A DNA stretch of 14,940 bases from an uncultured Collinsella sp. (lineage in GTDB: Bacteria > Actinomycetota > Coriobacteriia > Coriobacteriales > Coriobacteriaceae). This document shows, one piece after another, positions 1 to 7,055 of the stretch (positions within the stretch are counted from its first letter, which is position 1; every line of letters begins with the position of its first letter). The translations under genes were made by a program, and so were the position numbers. The notes beneath the pieces are model-generated. The model was given only the letters and a program-made list of their open reading frames with translations, was not told where the DNA came from and ran no database searches. The stretch spans positions 1-14,940 of the forward strand of contig CALFDL010000219.1 of assembly GCA_937950415.1 (NCBI GenBank). Reading direction: 5' to 3'.

Positions 1-1
1 C

Positions 2-2215
2 GTGCCCACCATCTCGCGCGGACGCGTGACCTTTGTCGATGCCGCCCTGCCGCAGGGCGTGGTGGTGCCCGATGCCAACCTGGCCGTGTTTTCGATCGCC
101 GACCTCAACGCCCGCATGGATGCCAACCGCGCGCGCAGCCGCCGCAAGGTGGACATTACGCAGATTACCTTCCCGTTTAAGCCGGGCGACTACGTGGTGC
201 ACGCTACTCACGGCATCGCGCTCTTTAGCGAGATCGCGCGCCAGGAAGTGGGCGGCAAGGAACGCGACTACTTTTTGCTGGAATACGCCGATGGCGACAA
301 ACTCTATGTGCCGCTGGAGCAGGTTGACCGCATTACGCGCTACGTTGGTCCCGACGGCGACAAGCCGCGCCTGACCAGGCTCAACACCGCCGACTGGACG
401 CGCGCCACCAACAAGGCGCGCAAGAACGCCAAAAAGCTGGCGTTTGACCTGGTCGATCTGTATACGCGCCGCTCTTCGATTACCGGTATCGCCTGCCCGC
501 CCGACACGCCCGAGCAGATCGAGATGGAGCAGAGTTTCCCTTACGATGAGACGCGCGACCAGCTGGAGGCCATTGCCGACATTAAGGCCGACATGGAGGC
601 ACCCAAGCCCATGGACCGCCTGCTGTGTGGCGATGTGGGCTTTGGCAAGACCGAGGTCGCCCTGCGCGCGGCGTTTAAGTGCGTTGACTCCGGCCGCCAG
701 GTCATGGTGCTCTGCCCCACGACCATTCTGGCCCAGCAGCACTACGAGACGTTCTTTGAGCGCTTTGCCCCGTTTGGCCTCGAGGTCGAGGTGCTCAGCC
801 GTTTCCGCACGCCGGCGCAGCAAAAGCGCGCGCTCAAGGCGTTTGCCGAGGGTGCGATCGACGTGCTCATCGGCACGCACCGCCTGCTCTCGGCCGATGT
901 GAACCCCAAGAATCTGGGCCTGGTGATCATTGACGAAGAGCAGCGCTTTGGCGTGCAGCACAAGGAGCAGCTCAAAAACCTGCGCGAGCAGATCGACGTG
1001 CTCACGCTTTCGGCAACGCCTATTCCGCGAACCATGCAGATGGCCACGAGTGGCGTGCGTGACATGAGCCTGATCACTACGCCGCCGACCGGGCGCCGTC
1101 CCGTGATCGTGCACGTGGGGGAGTACGATCCCGACGTGGTGAGCGCGGCGATTCGTCTGGAAGTGGGCCGCGGTGGCCAGGTGTACTACGTGTCCAACCG
1201 CGTCAAGACCATCGACGACGCCGTGGCGCGCGTGCACGAGGCCGCGCCCGAGGCGCGCGTGGGCGTGGCGCACGGCAAGATGAGCCCGCGCGAGGTCGAG
1301 GACGTGATGATCGAGTTCGCGACCAAAAAGATCGACGTGCTCATCGCCACGACCATCGTGGAGAGCGGCATCGACAACGCGACCGCCAACACGCTCATCA
1401 TCGAGGACTCGCAGCGCCTGGGTCTGGCACAGCTCTACCAGCTCAAGGGCCGTGTGGGCCGCTCTGCCACGCAGGCCTACGCGTACTTTATGTTCCCGGG
1501 CGAGCTGCCGCTCACCGAGGAGGCCACGGCGCGCCTGACCGCGCTGTCCGAGTTCCAGGACCTGGGCAGCGGCATGCGCATCGCCATGCGCGACCTGGAG
1601 ATTCGCGGCGCAGGCTCGCTGATGGGCGCCGAGCAGCACGGCAACCTGTCGAGCGTGGGCTTTGACCTGTTTACGCAGATGCTGGGCCAGGCCGTGGCAG
1701 AGGCGCGCGGCGACGACGATGCCGGCGTGGAGGCGGCGAGCGTGGGCATTAACCTGCCGGCCGACTACTTCTTGTCCGAGGAGTACCTGCCGGCGGTGGA
1801 CCAGCGCGTGCTCGTGTACCGCAAGCTCGCGGCGGCCGAGGACCTGGAGAGCATCGACGAAGTGCAGGAAGAGACCGAGGCCGCGCATGGCGAGCTGCCC
1901 TTGGCGGGACTCAACCTGTTCAACCGCGCGCGCATCCGCATTCGCGGCGAGCGCCTGGGGCTCGAGAGCGTTACGCTCAGCGGCGGGCGCATCACGTTTT
2001 TGGGCGTCGACGTGCCCAAGAAGGTGGCCTTTGAGCTTAAGACCCGCTACGGTGCGGTGAACTTTCCCAAGAGCCGCAAGCTGTCGGTGCCCTACAAGGC
2101 CGGCGCCGGTGCGGGCAGCGGCCTGGGCCGAGGCCTCGACGCCAACGACGGCACCGGTCCCGTGGCAGCCGCCCTCATGCTGCTGCAGCAGCTGGGTGCT
2201 AGCGACGACGACTAG
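2..2215 (+). CDS. mfd: Transcription-repair coupling factor Mfd, C-terminal part (5' end outside window)
   Basis: Mfd is a cytoplasmic ATP-driven DNA translocase that removes RNA polymerase stalled at lesions and recruits UvrA. The 737 visible residues are roughly the last two thirds of a protein usually about 1150 residues long. The frame is open at the left edge, so the first GTG is an internal Val and not a start. Numbering from the edge, residues 57-116 form the CarD-like RNA polymerase interaction domain (FPFKPGDYVVHATHGI). The Walker A motif GDVGFGKT is at 210-217, the DEEQ box at 311-314, TLSATPIPRT at 335-344, TTIVESGID follows, and QLYQLKGRVGRS is at 477-488. The TRG region and C-terminal D7 domain come after these. 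The UvrB-homology N-terminal domains are off the window. The gene ends in TAG, 56 bases before the next gene, without a terminator. Identification is secure from motif order. Confidence 0.97.
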   Translation: MPTISRGRVTFVDAALPQGVVVPDANLAVFSIADLNARMDANRARSRRKVDITQITFPFKPGDYVVHATHGIALFSEIARQEVGGKERDYFLLEYADGDKLYVPLEQVDRITRYVGPDGDKPRLTRLNTADWTRATNKARKNAKKLAFDLVDLYTRRSSITGIACPPDTPEQIEMEQSFPYDETRDQLEAIADIKADMEAPKPMDRLLCGDVGFGKTEVALRAAFKCVDSGRQVMVLCPTTILAQQHYETFFERFAPFGLEVEVLSRFRTPAQQKRALKAFAEGAIDVLIGTHRLLSADVNPKNLGLVIIDEEQRFGVQHKEQLKNLREQIDVLTLSATPIPRTMQMATSGVRDMSLITTPPTGRRPVIVHVGEYDPDVVSAAIRLEVGRGGQVYYVSNRVKTIDDAVARVHEAAPEARVGVAHGKMSPREVEDVMIEFATKKIDVLIATTIVESGIDNATANTLIIEDSQRLGLAQLYQLKGRVGRSATQAYAYFMFPGELPLTEEATARLTALSEFQDLGSGMRIAMRDLEIRGAGSLMGAEQHGNLSSVGFDLFTQMLGQAVAEARGDDDAGVEAASVGINLPADYFLSEEYLPAVDQRVLVYRKLAAAEDLESIDEVQEETEAAHGELPLAGLNLFNRARIRIRGERLGLESVTLSGGRITFLGVDVPKKVAFELKTRYGAVNFPKSRKLSVPYKAGAGAGSGLGRGLDANDGTGPVAAALMLLQQLGASDDD

Positions 2216-2217
2216 CG

Positions 2218-2254
2218 GGTCGACGCTGCAAACGCCCCATTTGGGCAATCTGAC
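2218..2254. repeat. Post-stop intergenic repeat, copy A (right half only)
   Basis: Starting three bases after the mfd stop, this stretch carries GTCGACGCTGC (2219-2229), 8 variable bases, then CATTTGGGCAATCTG (2238-2252). The same two blocks with the same 8-base spacing occur at 14870-14903 (11/11 and 14/15 identical). The first block extended to CGACGCTGCAAAC (2221-2233) recurs exactly at 6858-6870. The left, hairpin-forming half seen in the other copies is absent here. The element runs up to the ribosome binding site of the next gene. Function unknown. Confidence 0.6.
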
Positions 2255-2271
2255 CTCATCGAAAGGAAAGC

Positions 2272-3135
2272 ATGTTCGGATACATCTATAAGAAAGATGT
2301 CGCCATGATCGCGGTTGTCCTGTGCCTTTGTCTGGGCGTGGGCAGCTTCTTCGATTACCAGATCTCGAGCGCGCTGTTCAACATCGGCAGCATGTACGGC
2401 CGCTTTATCGAGGCCGCCGGCGAGCTGCCGTTCGAGCTGACGGCGAGCATCGCGGGCGTTATGCTCGTGCGCGCGGTGCGTCCCGACTCCAGGGGGAGCA
2501 AATGGCTCGCCGTGCTCGGCATCCTCGTCAACATTGGCCTGGCCGGCTACGAGATCGTTTCGTCCCTGCGGGTTGGCGGCAAACTCATCGCGGTTCAGTT
2601 GGTGCTGACGTTTGCGCTGGTGATCGCCGCCAACCTTATCGTCTATCGCCTCACGCGCGACACCGACCCCGACGAGCTCACGCGCTGGGCACTGATGGTG
2701 CTTGCCGTATGGGTTGCCCAAGCCATCATCCTCAACGTGATCGTCAAGCCGCTGTGGTCGCGCCCGCGCATGCGCGTGATCGAGGTAACGCAGGGACTCG
2801 ATTTTCAGCCGTGGTGGGTGATCGGTAACCCCGACAAGTGGGCCTATATCGCTGCCGGCGTGATCAAGGACGGCTTTAAGTCGTTTGCGAGCGGACACAC
2901 GGCGCACGCGGCGATCGGCCTTATGCTCGCCGGGCTTCCCGCGGCGGCCTTTAAGGAAAAGCCGTCGCGCCGCCGCGTGGTCTTTTGGGTCGCCGCCGTG
3001 GTCGCGGCGTTCGTCGCCTTTGGCCGCATCGTGATCGGTGCGCACTTTTTGACTGACGTGAGCTGCGGCTTTGCCCTGGTGCTGGCACTTGAGTGCCTTG
3101 CCGCGCGCATTGCCTATCCCAACGGCGTACAATAG
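2272..3135 (+). CDS. PAP2-superfamily membrane phosphatase
   Basis: This is a 287-residue integral membrane protein with several hydrophobic segments and the three-part PAP2 signature. K159-x4-R164-P165 (KPLWSRPR) is the first part. FASGHT at 205-210, with the general acid/base His209, is the second. R252-x5-H258-x3-D262 (RIVIGAHFLTD) supplies the phospho-enzyme His and its Asp. Family members remove phosphate from lipid pyrophosphates or phosphatidic acid at the membrane (undecaprenyl-PP recycling, phosphatidylglycerol-P and similar). The exact substrate cannot be read from the sequence. The unusually long N-terminal part, about 155 residues with several membrane spans before the first motif, marks it as more than a minimal PAP2 domain. 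The start ATG follows GAAAGGA with good spacing, and the gene may be cotranscribed with mfd. Confidence 0.85.
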   Translation: MFGYIYKKDVAMIAVVLCLCLGVGSFFDYQISSALFNIGSMYGRFIEAAGELPFELTASIAGVMLVRAVRPDSRGSKWLAVLGILVNIGLAGYEIVSSLRVGGKLIAVQLVLTFALVIAANLIVYRLTRDTDPDELTRWALMVLAVWVAQAIILNVIVKPLWSRPRMRVIEVTQGLDFQPWWVIGNPDKWAYIAAGVIKDGFKSFASGHTAHAAIGLMLAGLPAAAFKEKPSRRRVVFWVAAVVAAFVAFGRIVIGAHFLTDVSCGFALVLALECLAARIAYPNGVQ

Positions 3136-3180
3136 CCCCGTTTGAATCATCTGGACGATACCTGGTAAGAGAGGATTGCC

Positions 3181-4206
3181 ATGCTCGCGTTCAACAATGA
3201 CTATTCCCACGGTGCACATCCGGCGGTGCTGCAAGCGCTCGTCGACACCAATATGGAACCGCAGCCCGGCTACGGTACCGATGCACATACCGAGCGCGCC
3301 AAGCAGCTGATCCGCGAGGCCTGTCAGGCTCCCGATGCCGACGTATTTTTGCTGGTGGGCGGCACGCAGACCAACGCGACGGTGATTGACATGCTGCTCG
3401 CGCCGTACGAGGGCGTCGTTGCCGCCGAGACCGGCCACGTTGCCTGCCACGAGGCGGGCGCCATCGAGTTTGGCGGCCACAAGGTGCTCACCATCCCCGG
3501 CTACGAGGGCAAGATGCACGCCGAGGACCTCGAGAACTATATCCAGGTGTTCTACGAAAACGAGAGCTGCGAGCACATGGTGTTCCCGGGCGCCGTGTAC
3601 GTGAGCCTGTCGACCGAGTATGGCACGCTGTACTCAAAGGCCGAGCTGGCCGAGATTTATGCGGTGTGCCAGAAGCGCGAGATTCCGCTGTTTGTGGACG
3701 GCGCTCGCCTGGCCTATGCGCTGGCGGCCGATGAGTGCGACATTACCCTGCCCGAGCTGGCGCAGCTGTGCGACGTGTTCTACATCGGCGGCACCAAGTG
3801 CGGCGCGCTCTGCGGCGAGGCTGTGGTGTTCTGCGGCATGCGCGCCCCGGCGCATCCCATTCCGCGCATTAAGCAGCACGGCGCGCTGCTGGCCAAGGGC
3901 CGCCTGACGGGCGTGCAGTTTGAGGCGCTCTTTACCGATGGCCTGTATTTTGAGATTGGTCGTCAGGCGATTGAGACGGCTCAGGCGCTGCGTCGTGTGC
4001 TGCACGAGCGCGGCTACGAGTTTTTCTTGGAGACGCCGACCAACCAGCAGTTTGTGATTCTGCCCAACGAGGACATGGCCCGCATTCGCGAGCACGCCTC
4101 GATCGAGTACTGGGAAAAGTACGACGAGACCCATACGGTGGTGCGCTTTTGCACCAGCTGGGCCACGACGCAGGAGGACATCGACGCGCTGGCGGCTGTC
4201 CTGTAG
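3181..4206 (+). CDS. PLP-dependent threonine aldolase / beta-eliminating lyase family
   Basis: The 341 residues match low-specificity L-threonine aldolases, which cleave threonine or allo-threonine to glycine and acetaldehyde in the cytoplasm. Features seen are the N-terminal NNDYSHGAHPAVL block, LLVGGTQTNATVIDML (cofactor phosphate loop), FVDGARLAYAL with the Asp that contacts the pyridine nitrogen, and YIGGTKCGAL, where Lys206 is the predicted Schiff-base lysine. Length is normal for the family. The ATG is preceded by GAGAGG, 45 bases after the PAP2 gene, and a strong terminator follows at 4225-4268. The preceding genes and this one could therefore form one transcription unit. Related tryptophanase/tyrosine phenol-lyase-like enzymes share the fold, but the length and motifs favour threonine aldolase. 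Stereospecificity is not readable. Confidence 0.88.
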   Translation: MLAFNNDYSHGAHPAVLQALVDTNMEPQPGYGTDAHTERAKQLIREACQAPDADVFLLVGGTQTNATVIDMLLAPYEGVVAAETGHVACHEAGAIEFGGHKVLTIPGYEGKMHAEDLENYIQVFYENESCEHMVFPGAVYVSLSTEYGTLYSKAELAEIYAVCQKREIPLFVDGARLAYALAADECDITLPELAQLCDVFYIGGTKCGALCGEAVVFCGMRAPAHPIPRIKQHGALLAKGRLTGVQFEALFTDGLYFEIGRQAIETAQALRRVLHERGYEFFLETPTNQQFVILPNEDMARIREHASIEYWEKYDETHTVVRFCTSWATTQEDIDALAAVL

Positions 4207-4224
4207 CTTGATGTTATGACGAGG

Positions 4225-4268
4225 GGCCGCCTTGCGCCTGGGTTTGGCGCAAGGCGGCCTTTGCTTTT
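4225..4268 (+). terminator. Rho-independent terminator after threonine aldolase
   Basis: A perfect 14-bp stem (GGCCGCCTTGCGCC at 4225-4238 with GGCGCAAGGCGGCC at 4246-4259) and a 7-base loop are followed by TTTGCTTTT. It lies 18 bases after the aldolase stop. It also overlaps an in-frame upstream extension of the next gene, which argues for that gene starting at 4285. Confidence 0.92.
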
Positions 4269-4284
4269 GAGGGAGAAGGGCTGT

Positions 4285-4875
4285 ATGACCGCGATGTCCG
4301 AGCCGACGATTCGCCTGGCGACGCCCGATGATGCGCCGGCGTTGCTTGCCATCTATGAGCCATATGTGCGCCAGACGGCGATTACCTGCGAATACGAGGT
4401 GCCGAGCGTTGAGGAGTTCGCCGGGCGTATTGAGCGTACGCTCAAGCGCTATCCGTATTTGGTGATGGAGTTGGACGGGCGTCCGGTAGGCTATGCCTAC
4501 GTGAGTCCGCTTAACAGCCGCGAGGCATACGACTGGTCGGTCGAGACATCGATCTACCTGGCACGCGATGTGCGCCATGGCGGGCTGGGTCGCAAGCTAC
4601 ACGACGCGCTCAAGCAGTGCCTGGTCGCGATGGGCATCACCAACATGTGCGCCCTCATCGCCGTGCCGCACGACAAGGACGACGAATACCTGACGCACAA
4701 CAGCCAGGACTTCCATGCCCATATGGGGTATCGCCTGGTGGGCGCCTTCGATCGCTGCGCCCAAAAGTTCGGCCGCTGGTACGACATGTGCTGGATGGAG
4801 CTGGTCCTGGCCGAACGCGTCCCCAACCAACCCAAACCAACCTGGTTCCCCGACCTCCCCAAACCTACCATTTAG
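4285..4875 (+). CDS. GNAT N-acetyltransferase, phosphinothricin acetyltransferase-like
   Basis: This 196-residue protein has the GNAT fold and the typical layout of the phosphinothricin/methionine-sulfoximine acetyltransferase group. An N-terminal IRLATPDDAPALLAIYEPYV is followed by a central GYAYVSPLNSREAYDW. Acetyl-CoA motif A, R97-H-G-G100-L-G102 (R/Q-x-x-G-x-G/A), follows an ETSIYL strand, and the C-terminal part has GYRLVGAF with KFGRWYDMCWM. Family enzymes transfer acetyl from acetyl-CoA to the amino group of glutamine-analogue or other small amines; the true substrate is unknown. The frame is open from 4216, but the 4285 ATG has GGAGAAGG four bases before it, and the extension would encode the terminator stem. 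The last codons lie in a repeat hairpin (4861-4898) that contains the stop codon. The Pro-rich tail (QPKPTWFPDLPKP) probably results from this. Confidence 0.87.
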   Translation: MTAMSEPTIRLATPDDAPALLAIYEPYVRQTAITCEYEVPSVEEFAGRIERTLKRYPYLVMELDGRPVGYAYVSPLNSREAYDWSVETSIYLARDVRHGGLGRKLHDALKQCLVAMGITNMCALIAVPHDKDDEYLTHNSQDFHAHMGYRLVGAFDRCAQKFGRWYDMCWMELVLAERVPNQPKPTWFPDLPKPTI

Positions 4876-4898
4876 GGACAGGTTTATTTTGGCAGGTT
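4861..4898. repeat. GGGAC-core hairpin element, orientation 1
   Basis: The arms AAACCTACCA (4861-4870) and TTTGGCAGGT (4888-4897) pair imperfectly around a 17-base core containing AGGGACAGGTTTAT. The same arms with the core inverted occur at 12215-12251. The element contains the stop codon of the acetyltransferase (4873-4875) and reaches the last codons of the convergent GntR gene, so it forms the shared 3' end of both. The U-rich stretch inside the loop is not in a normal terminator position. Confidence 0.6.
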
Positions 4899-5619
4899 AG
4901 CCGATGGGCTCGGTGTATTTGGCGCGGTCGGTGCGTTGGATGCGCTTAGAGACATGGAGCGGTCGGCCGTCGGTGTCGTAGACGTAGTCGGTGATCAGGA
5001 TCAGCGCCTGCCCGCGCTCGACGTTGAGCAAAAACGCCTCGTTTTGCGAGGCATAGCACACCTCAAAGGTCTTATGTCCCTGTGCTGGCGCGCGATGGAA
5101 TTCTTGGCGCAGCGTCGCGTAGAGCGAACCGTTGATATCGCGGTCGATGAGCGACTCGAAGCTTGGCGGCAGGTAGGTGGTCTCCAGGCACAGCGGCGCA
5201 TCGTCCAGATAACGCAGGCGGACAAGTTTGACGAGCTTGCTGCCCACGGCGGCATCAAAGAACTTAGCTATGCTGCCGCCCGCCTTGGTAAAGCCCGAGT
5301 CCACCGTGCGCGTGGTGGGCTTCATGCCCTGGCCTTCGACCTGCTTGGTATAGCTCGAAAACACTAGGTTGTTCTCGTGGAGCGCGGGCGTGTCGGCCAC
5401 AAAGGCGCCACGCCCGCGCTCGGTGCGCACCAGGCCCTCATCAACGAGCACCTTAAGGGCGTGGCGCACGGTGCTGCGCGACAGCCCCGATTCGTCCATG
5501 AGCTCCATCTCAGACGGCAGCTTGTCTCCGCGTGCGTAGATGCCGGCGGCGATGCGGTCGCGAAGCGTACCCGCCAAGCGCTCGTATTGGGCCAGTTTCT
5601 TTTTAGACGAAGCGTTCAT
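4897..5619 (-). CDS. GntR-family (HutC/UTRA) transcriptional regulator, first of two
   Basis: This 240-residue one-component regulator has an N-terminal winged helix-turn-helix, residues about 8-75, with KLPSEMELMDESGLSRSTVRHAL as recognition helix region and RGRGAF in the wing. The UTRA ligand-binding domain occupies about 90-235. UTRA regulators usually sense phosphorylated sugars or related intermediates and leave their operator when bound. The gene is divergent from the first SIS deglycase, separated by 205 bases that carry an 18-bp repeat at each end (5630-5647 and 5769-5786). One copy lies only about 10 bases upstream of this start codon, as expected for autoregulation. By position it is the likely repressor of the deglycase gene, comparable to FrlR-type regulators. 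This is inference. It converges with the acetyltransferase gene, leaving only 21 bases. Confidence 0.93.
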   Translation of the reverse strand: MNASSKKKLAQYERLAGTLRDRIAAGIYARGDKLPSEMELMDESGLSRSTVRHALKVLVDEGLVRTERGRGAFVADTPALHENNLVFSSYTKQVEGQGMKPTTRTVDSGFTKAGGSIAKFFDAAVGSKLVKLVRLRYLDDAPLCLETTYLPPSFESLIDRDINGSLYATLRQEFHRAPAQGHKTFEVCYASQNEAFLLNVERGQALILITDYVYDTDGRPLHVSKRIQRTDRAKYTEPIG

Positions 5620-5629
5620 GCGATCAACC

Positions 5630-5647
5630 TGTATCTAACTTGTATGC
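5630..5647. promoter_or_regulatory. Candidate operator, left copy (18-bp repeat)
   Basis: TGTATCTAACTTGTATGC lies just upstream of the leftward GntR start. It matches 5769-5786 at 17 of 18 positions. Within each copy TGTAT occurs twice at an 11-bp interval, about one helical turn, which suits binding of a dimeric regulator on one face of the helix. No binding data; inferred from repetition and placement. Confidence 0.6.
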
Positions 5648-5662
5648 GTATCTAATCAAGCA

Positions 5663-5675
5663 TGTATTCAATACA
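5663..5675. promoter_or_regulatory. Candidate central operator palindrome
   Basis: TGTATTCAATACA is a perfect inverted repeat around a single central C in the regulator-deglycase gap. It uses the same TGTAT word as the flanking 18-bp repeats, so it may be a third, symmetric binding site for the adjacent GntR protein. It lies in the part of the gap nearer the regulator gene. Confidence 0.5.
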
Positions 5676-5768
5676 ACAACAAAACCGCTGGTAGCTAGCT
5701 ATCGAAAACCGCATCAGCAAAATTTCTAAGATATATATAGCATACAACTAGTCGACATAACCAAAACA

Positions 5769-5786
5769 TGTATGTAACTTGTATGC
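5769..5786. promoter_or_regulatory. Candidate operator, right copy (18-bp repeat)
   Basis: TGTATGTAACTTGTATGC lies 38 bases before the ATG of the first SIS deglycase, downstream of the AT-rich stretch 5727-5746 (containing TATATATA) that is the best promoter candidate. A regulator bound here would block early elongation or initiation of the deglycase transcript. It is the near-identical partner of 5630-5647. Confidence 0.6.
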
Positions 5787-5824
5787 CATCAAGAGCATCA
5801 AACGAGAAGAAAGGCTGATGCGCG

Positions 5825-6817
5825 ATGACTACTCAGGAACAGGTTAAGGACGTCGTCTCCCAGATTTTGGCTGACAAGGCAGACAAGGGCGGCATCAAGC
5901 GCGTCGTGTGGATTGGCGCCGGCGGATCCAACGGCGGCAACTATCCTGCCCAGTACTTTATGGAGCACGAGGCCACGCAGGTCGTGAGCTCCAGTTACAC
6001 CAGCAACGAGTTCGTGCACGCAACCCCCGCCTACGTTAACGAGAACACCCTGGCCGTCGTCGTGTCCATGCGCGGCACCAAGGAGACCATCGTCGCCGCC
6101 CAGGTCGCCAAGGACCACGGCGCCAGCACCATCGCCATCTATGTTGACGAGTCCGGCCTCACCGAGGTCTGCGACTACAAGATCCAGTACGACAGCCTGG
6201 CCGTCGACGAGTCCTGCATGGGCCGCACCAACTCCGCCGTCGTGACCATGATCGCCATGGAGCTCACGCAGCAGACCGAGGGCTATGCCGAGTACGAGAC
6301 CGCCATGGCCGCCTTCGACCTGATCGATCCCATCTATCGCAAGGCCGTCGAGTACACCCGTCCGCTCGCTGCCAAGTGGGCCGAGCAGAACGCCGACAAG
6401 CCCTGCATCAACGTCATGGCCCAGGGCCCGCTTTTTGGCGCCGCCTACGTCTTTAGCATCTGCAACGTGCAGGAGATGCTGCAGATCGACTCCTGCACCA
6501 TCAACACCTGCGACTTCTTCCACGGCCCCTTCGAGATCCTGGACAAGCGCACCTCGCTTTTCCAGCTCATCAGCGTCGGCCGCAGCCGCTGCAACGACGA
6601 GCGCGGCATCCGCTTCGTCAACCAGTACGGTGGCGAGCGCGTCTATCAGCTCGACGCCAAGGAGCTCGGCCTCAACGACATCAAGGACAGCGTGAGCGAG
6701 TACTTCAACCACCTGATCTTTGCCCCGATCCTCAACAACGTGTATATGCGTGCACTCTCTGCCGTTACTCACAAGGACTACATGACGCGTCGCTACATGT
6801 GGAAGCTGGACTACTAG
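5825..6817 (+). CDS. SIS-domain deglycase 1 (fructoselysine/glucoselysine-6-phosphate deglycase-like)
   Basis: The 330 residues form a double SIS-domain enzyme of the FrlB/FraB/GfrE/GfrF type. These hydrolyse a 6-phosphorylated glycated amino acid to hexose 6-phosphate plus free amino acid. Seen are the N-terminal WIGAGGSNGGNY loop, the sugar-phosphate motif VSMRGTKETIVAA, and in the second half QEMLQIDS followed by CDFFHGPFEI. Glu217 and His233 are 16 apart, as are the catalytic Glu and His of Salmonella FraB (from memory, E214/H230) and the corresponding E. coli FrlB pair. The C-terminus RRYMWKLDY is nearly identical to the second SIS protein of this window. The start follows AGAAAGG. An ATG at 5818 is out of frame. 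Position -3 from the His is Asp where FrlB and the second paralog have Glu, so the two enzymes probably differ in substrate. Which one acts on which substrate cannot be decided. General annotation as 'sugar isomerase' is also possible. Confidence 0.85.
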   Translation: MTTQEQVKDVVSQILADKADKGGIKRVVWIGAGGSNGGNYPAQYFMEHEATQVVSSSYTSNEFVHATPAYVNENTLAVVVSMRGTKETIVAAQVAKDHGASTIAIYVDESGLTEVCDYKIQYDSLAVDESCMGRTNSAVVTMIAMELTQQTEGYAEYETAMAAFDLIDPIYRKAVEYTRPLAAKWAEQNADKPCINVMAQGPLFGAAYVFSICNVQEMLQIDSCTINTCDFFHGPFEILDKRTSLFQLISVGRSRCNDERGIRFVNQYGGERVYQLDAKELGLNDIKDSVSEYFNHLIFAPILNNVYMRALSAVTHKDYMTRRYMWKLDY

Positions 6818-6824
6818 GGGATAT

Positions 6825-6870
6825 TGGTTCCGCCGTTCTGCCGAACGGCGGATCAGCCGACGCTGCAAAC
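6825..6870. repeat. Post-stop intergenic repeat, copy B (hairpin plus CGACGCTGC block)
   Basis: The element begins 7 bases after the first deglycase stop. Its left half at 6825-6852 matches 14839-14866 at 26 of 28 positions and contains a perfect 9-bp hairpin, CCGCCGTTC/GAACGGCGG (6830-6851, loop TGCC). Its right half, CGACGCTGCAAAC (6858-6870), matches 2221-2233 exactly. No T-tract follows, so it is not a standard terminator. It may trim or stabilise the 3' end of the deglycase mRNA. Confidence 0.65.
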
Positions 6871-6887
6871 CCATCAGAGCGGCACTT

Positions 6888-6938
6888 GGGGACGTTCCCT
6901 TTCTGCCGGCAGTTAGGGACGTTCCCTTTCTGCCGGCA
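6888..6938. repeat. Tandem 27-bp repeat with palindromic units (two copies)
   Basis: A 23-base unit at 6889-6911 is repeated exactly at 6916-6938 (period 27). Each unit contains GGGA-CGT-TCCC, a small hairpin, and the perfect palindrome TGCCGGCA (6904-6911 and 6931-6938). The block fills the middle of the 238-base gap between the first deglycase and the transporter gene. It resembles the GGGAC-core hairpins elsewhere in the window. Confidence 0.7.
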
Positions 6939-7003
6939 CCTGCGACACTCCTTGTTTCAAGAGATTTCCCGTTCGCCGATTTGTGCCTTGAAAAATGTAT
7001 ATA

Positions 7004-7016
7004 ACGACTATAACGT
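7004..7016. promoter_or_regulatory. Candidate operator ACGT-N5-ACGT, site 1 (transporter promoter)
   Basis: ACGA-CTATA-ACGT matches the architecture of the sites at 8276-8288 and 14066-14078 with one substitution. It overlaps the best promoter candidate for the transporter gene (TTGAAA 6988-6993, TATAAC 7009-7014, a short 15-base spacer) and lies about 40 bases before the TTG start at 7056. The site contains TATAACG twice with a 9-bp period (7000-7006, 7009-7015). Confidence 0.55.
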
Positions 7017-7055
7017 AGCATGAAACATATTGGAAACAGAACCAAGGAGGCTGCG

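Noticed and set aside
2212..3576. Minus-strand open frame of 454 codons spanning the PAP2 and aldolase genes
   Set aside because: Covers two well-supported genes and their gap; His/Arg/Asp-rich composition typical of an antisense shadow.
3181..4206. Threonine aldolase as part of the glycated amino acid pathway
   Set aside because: Closed off by a strong terminator, separated by two genes and without either operator motif; no reason to link it.
5692..5701. Palindrome TAGCTAGCTA in the regulator-deglycase gap
   Set aside because: Short, simple-sequence palindrome not repeated elsewhere; weaker than the TGTAT-based sites.
6830..6851. Perfect 9-bp hairpin after deglycase 1 as a Rho-independent terminator
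   Set aside because: No T-tract follows and the same hairpin is part of a dispersed repeat, so listed as a repeat.
6888..6938. Start of a CRISPR array
   Set aside because: Only two units, with 4-base separation and palindromic content; no spacers of normal size and no cas genes.
7020..7055. ATG at 7020 as start of the transporter
   Set aside because: No ribosome binding site before it and it lies next to the candidate operator; AAGGAGG 5 bases before TTG 7056 is a far better start.
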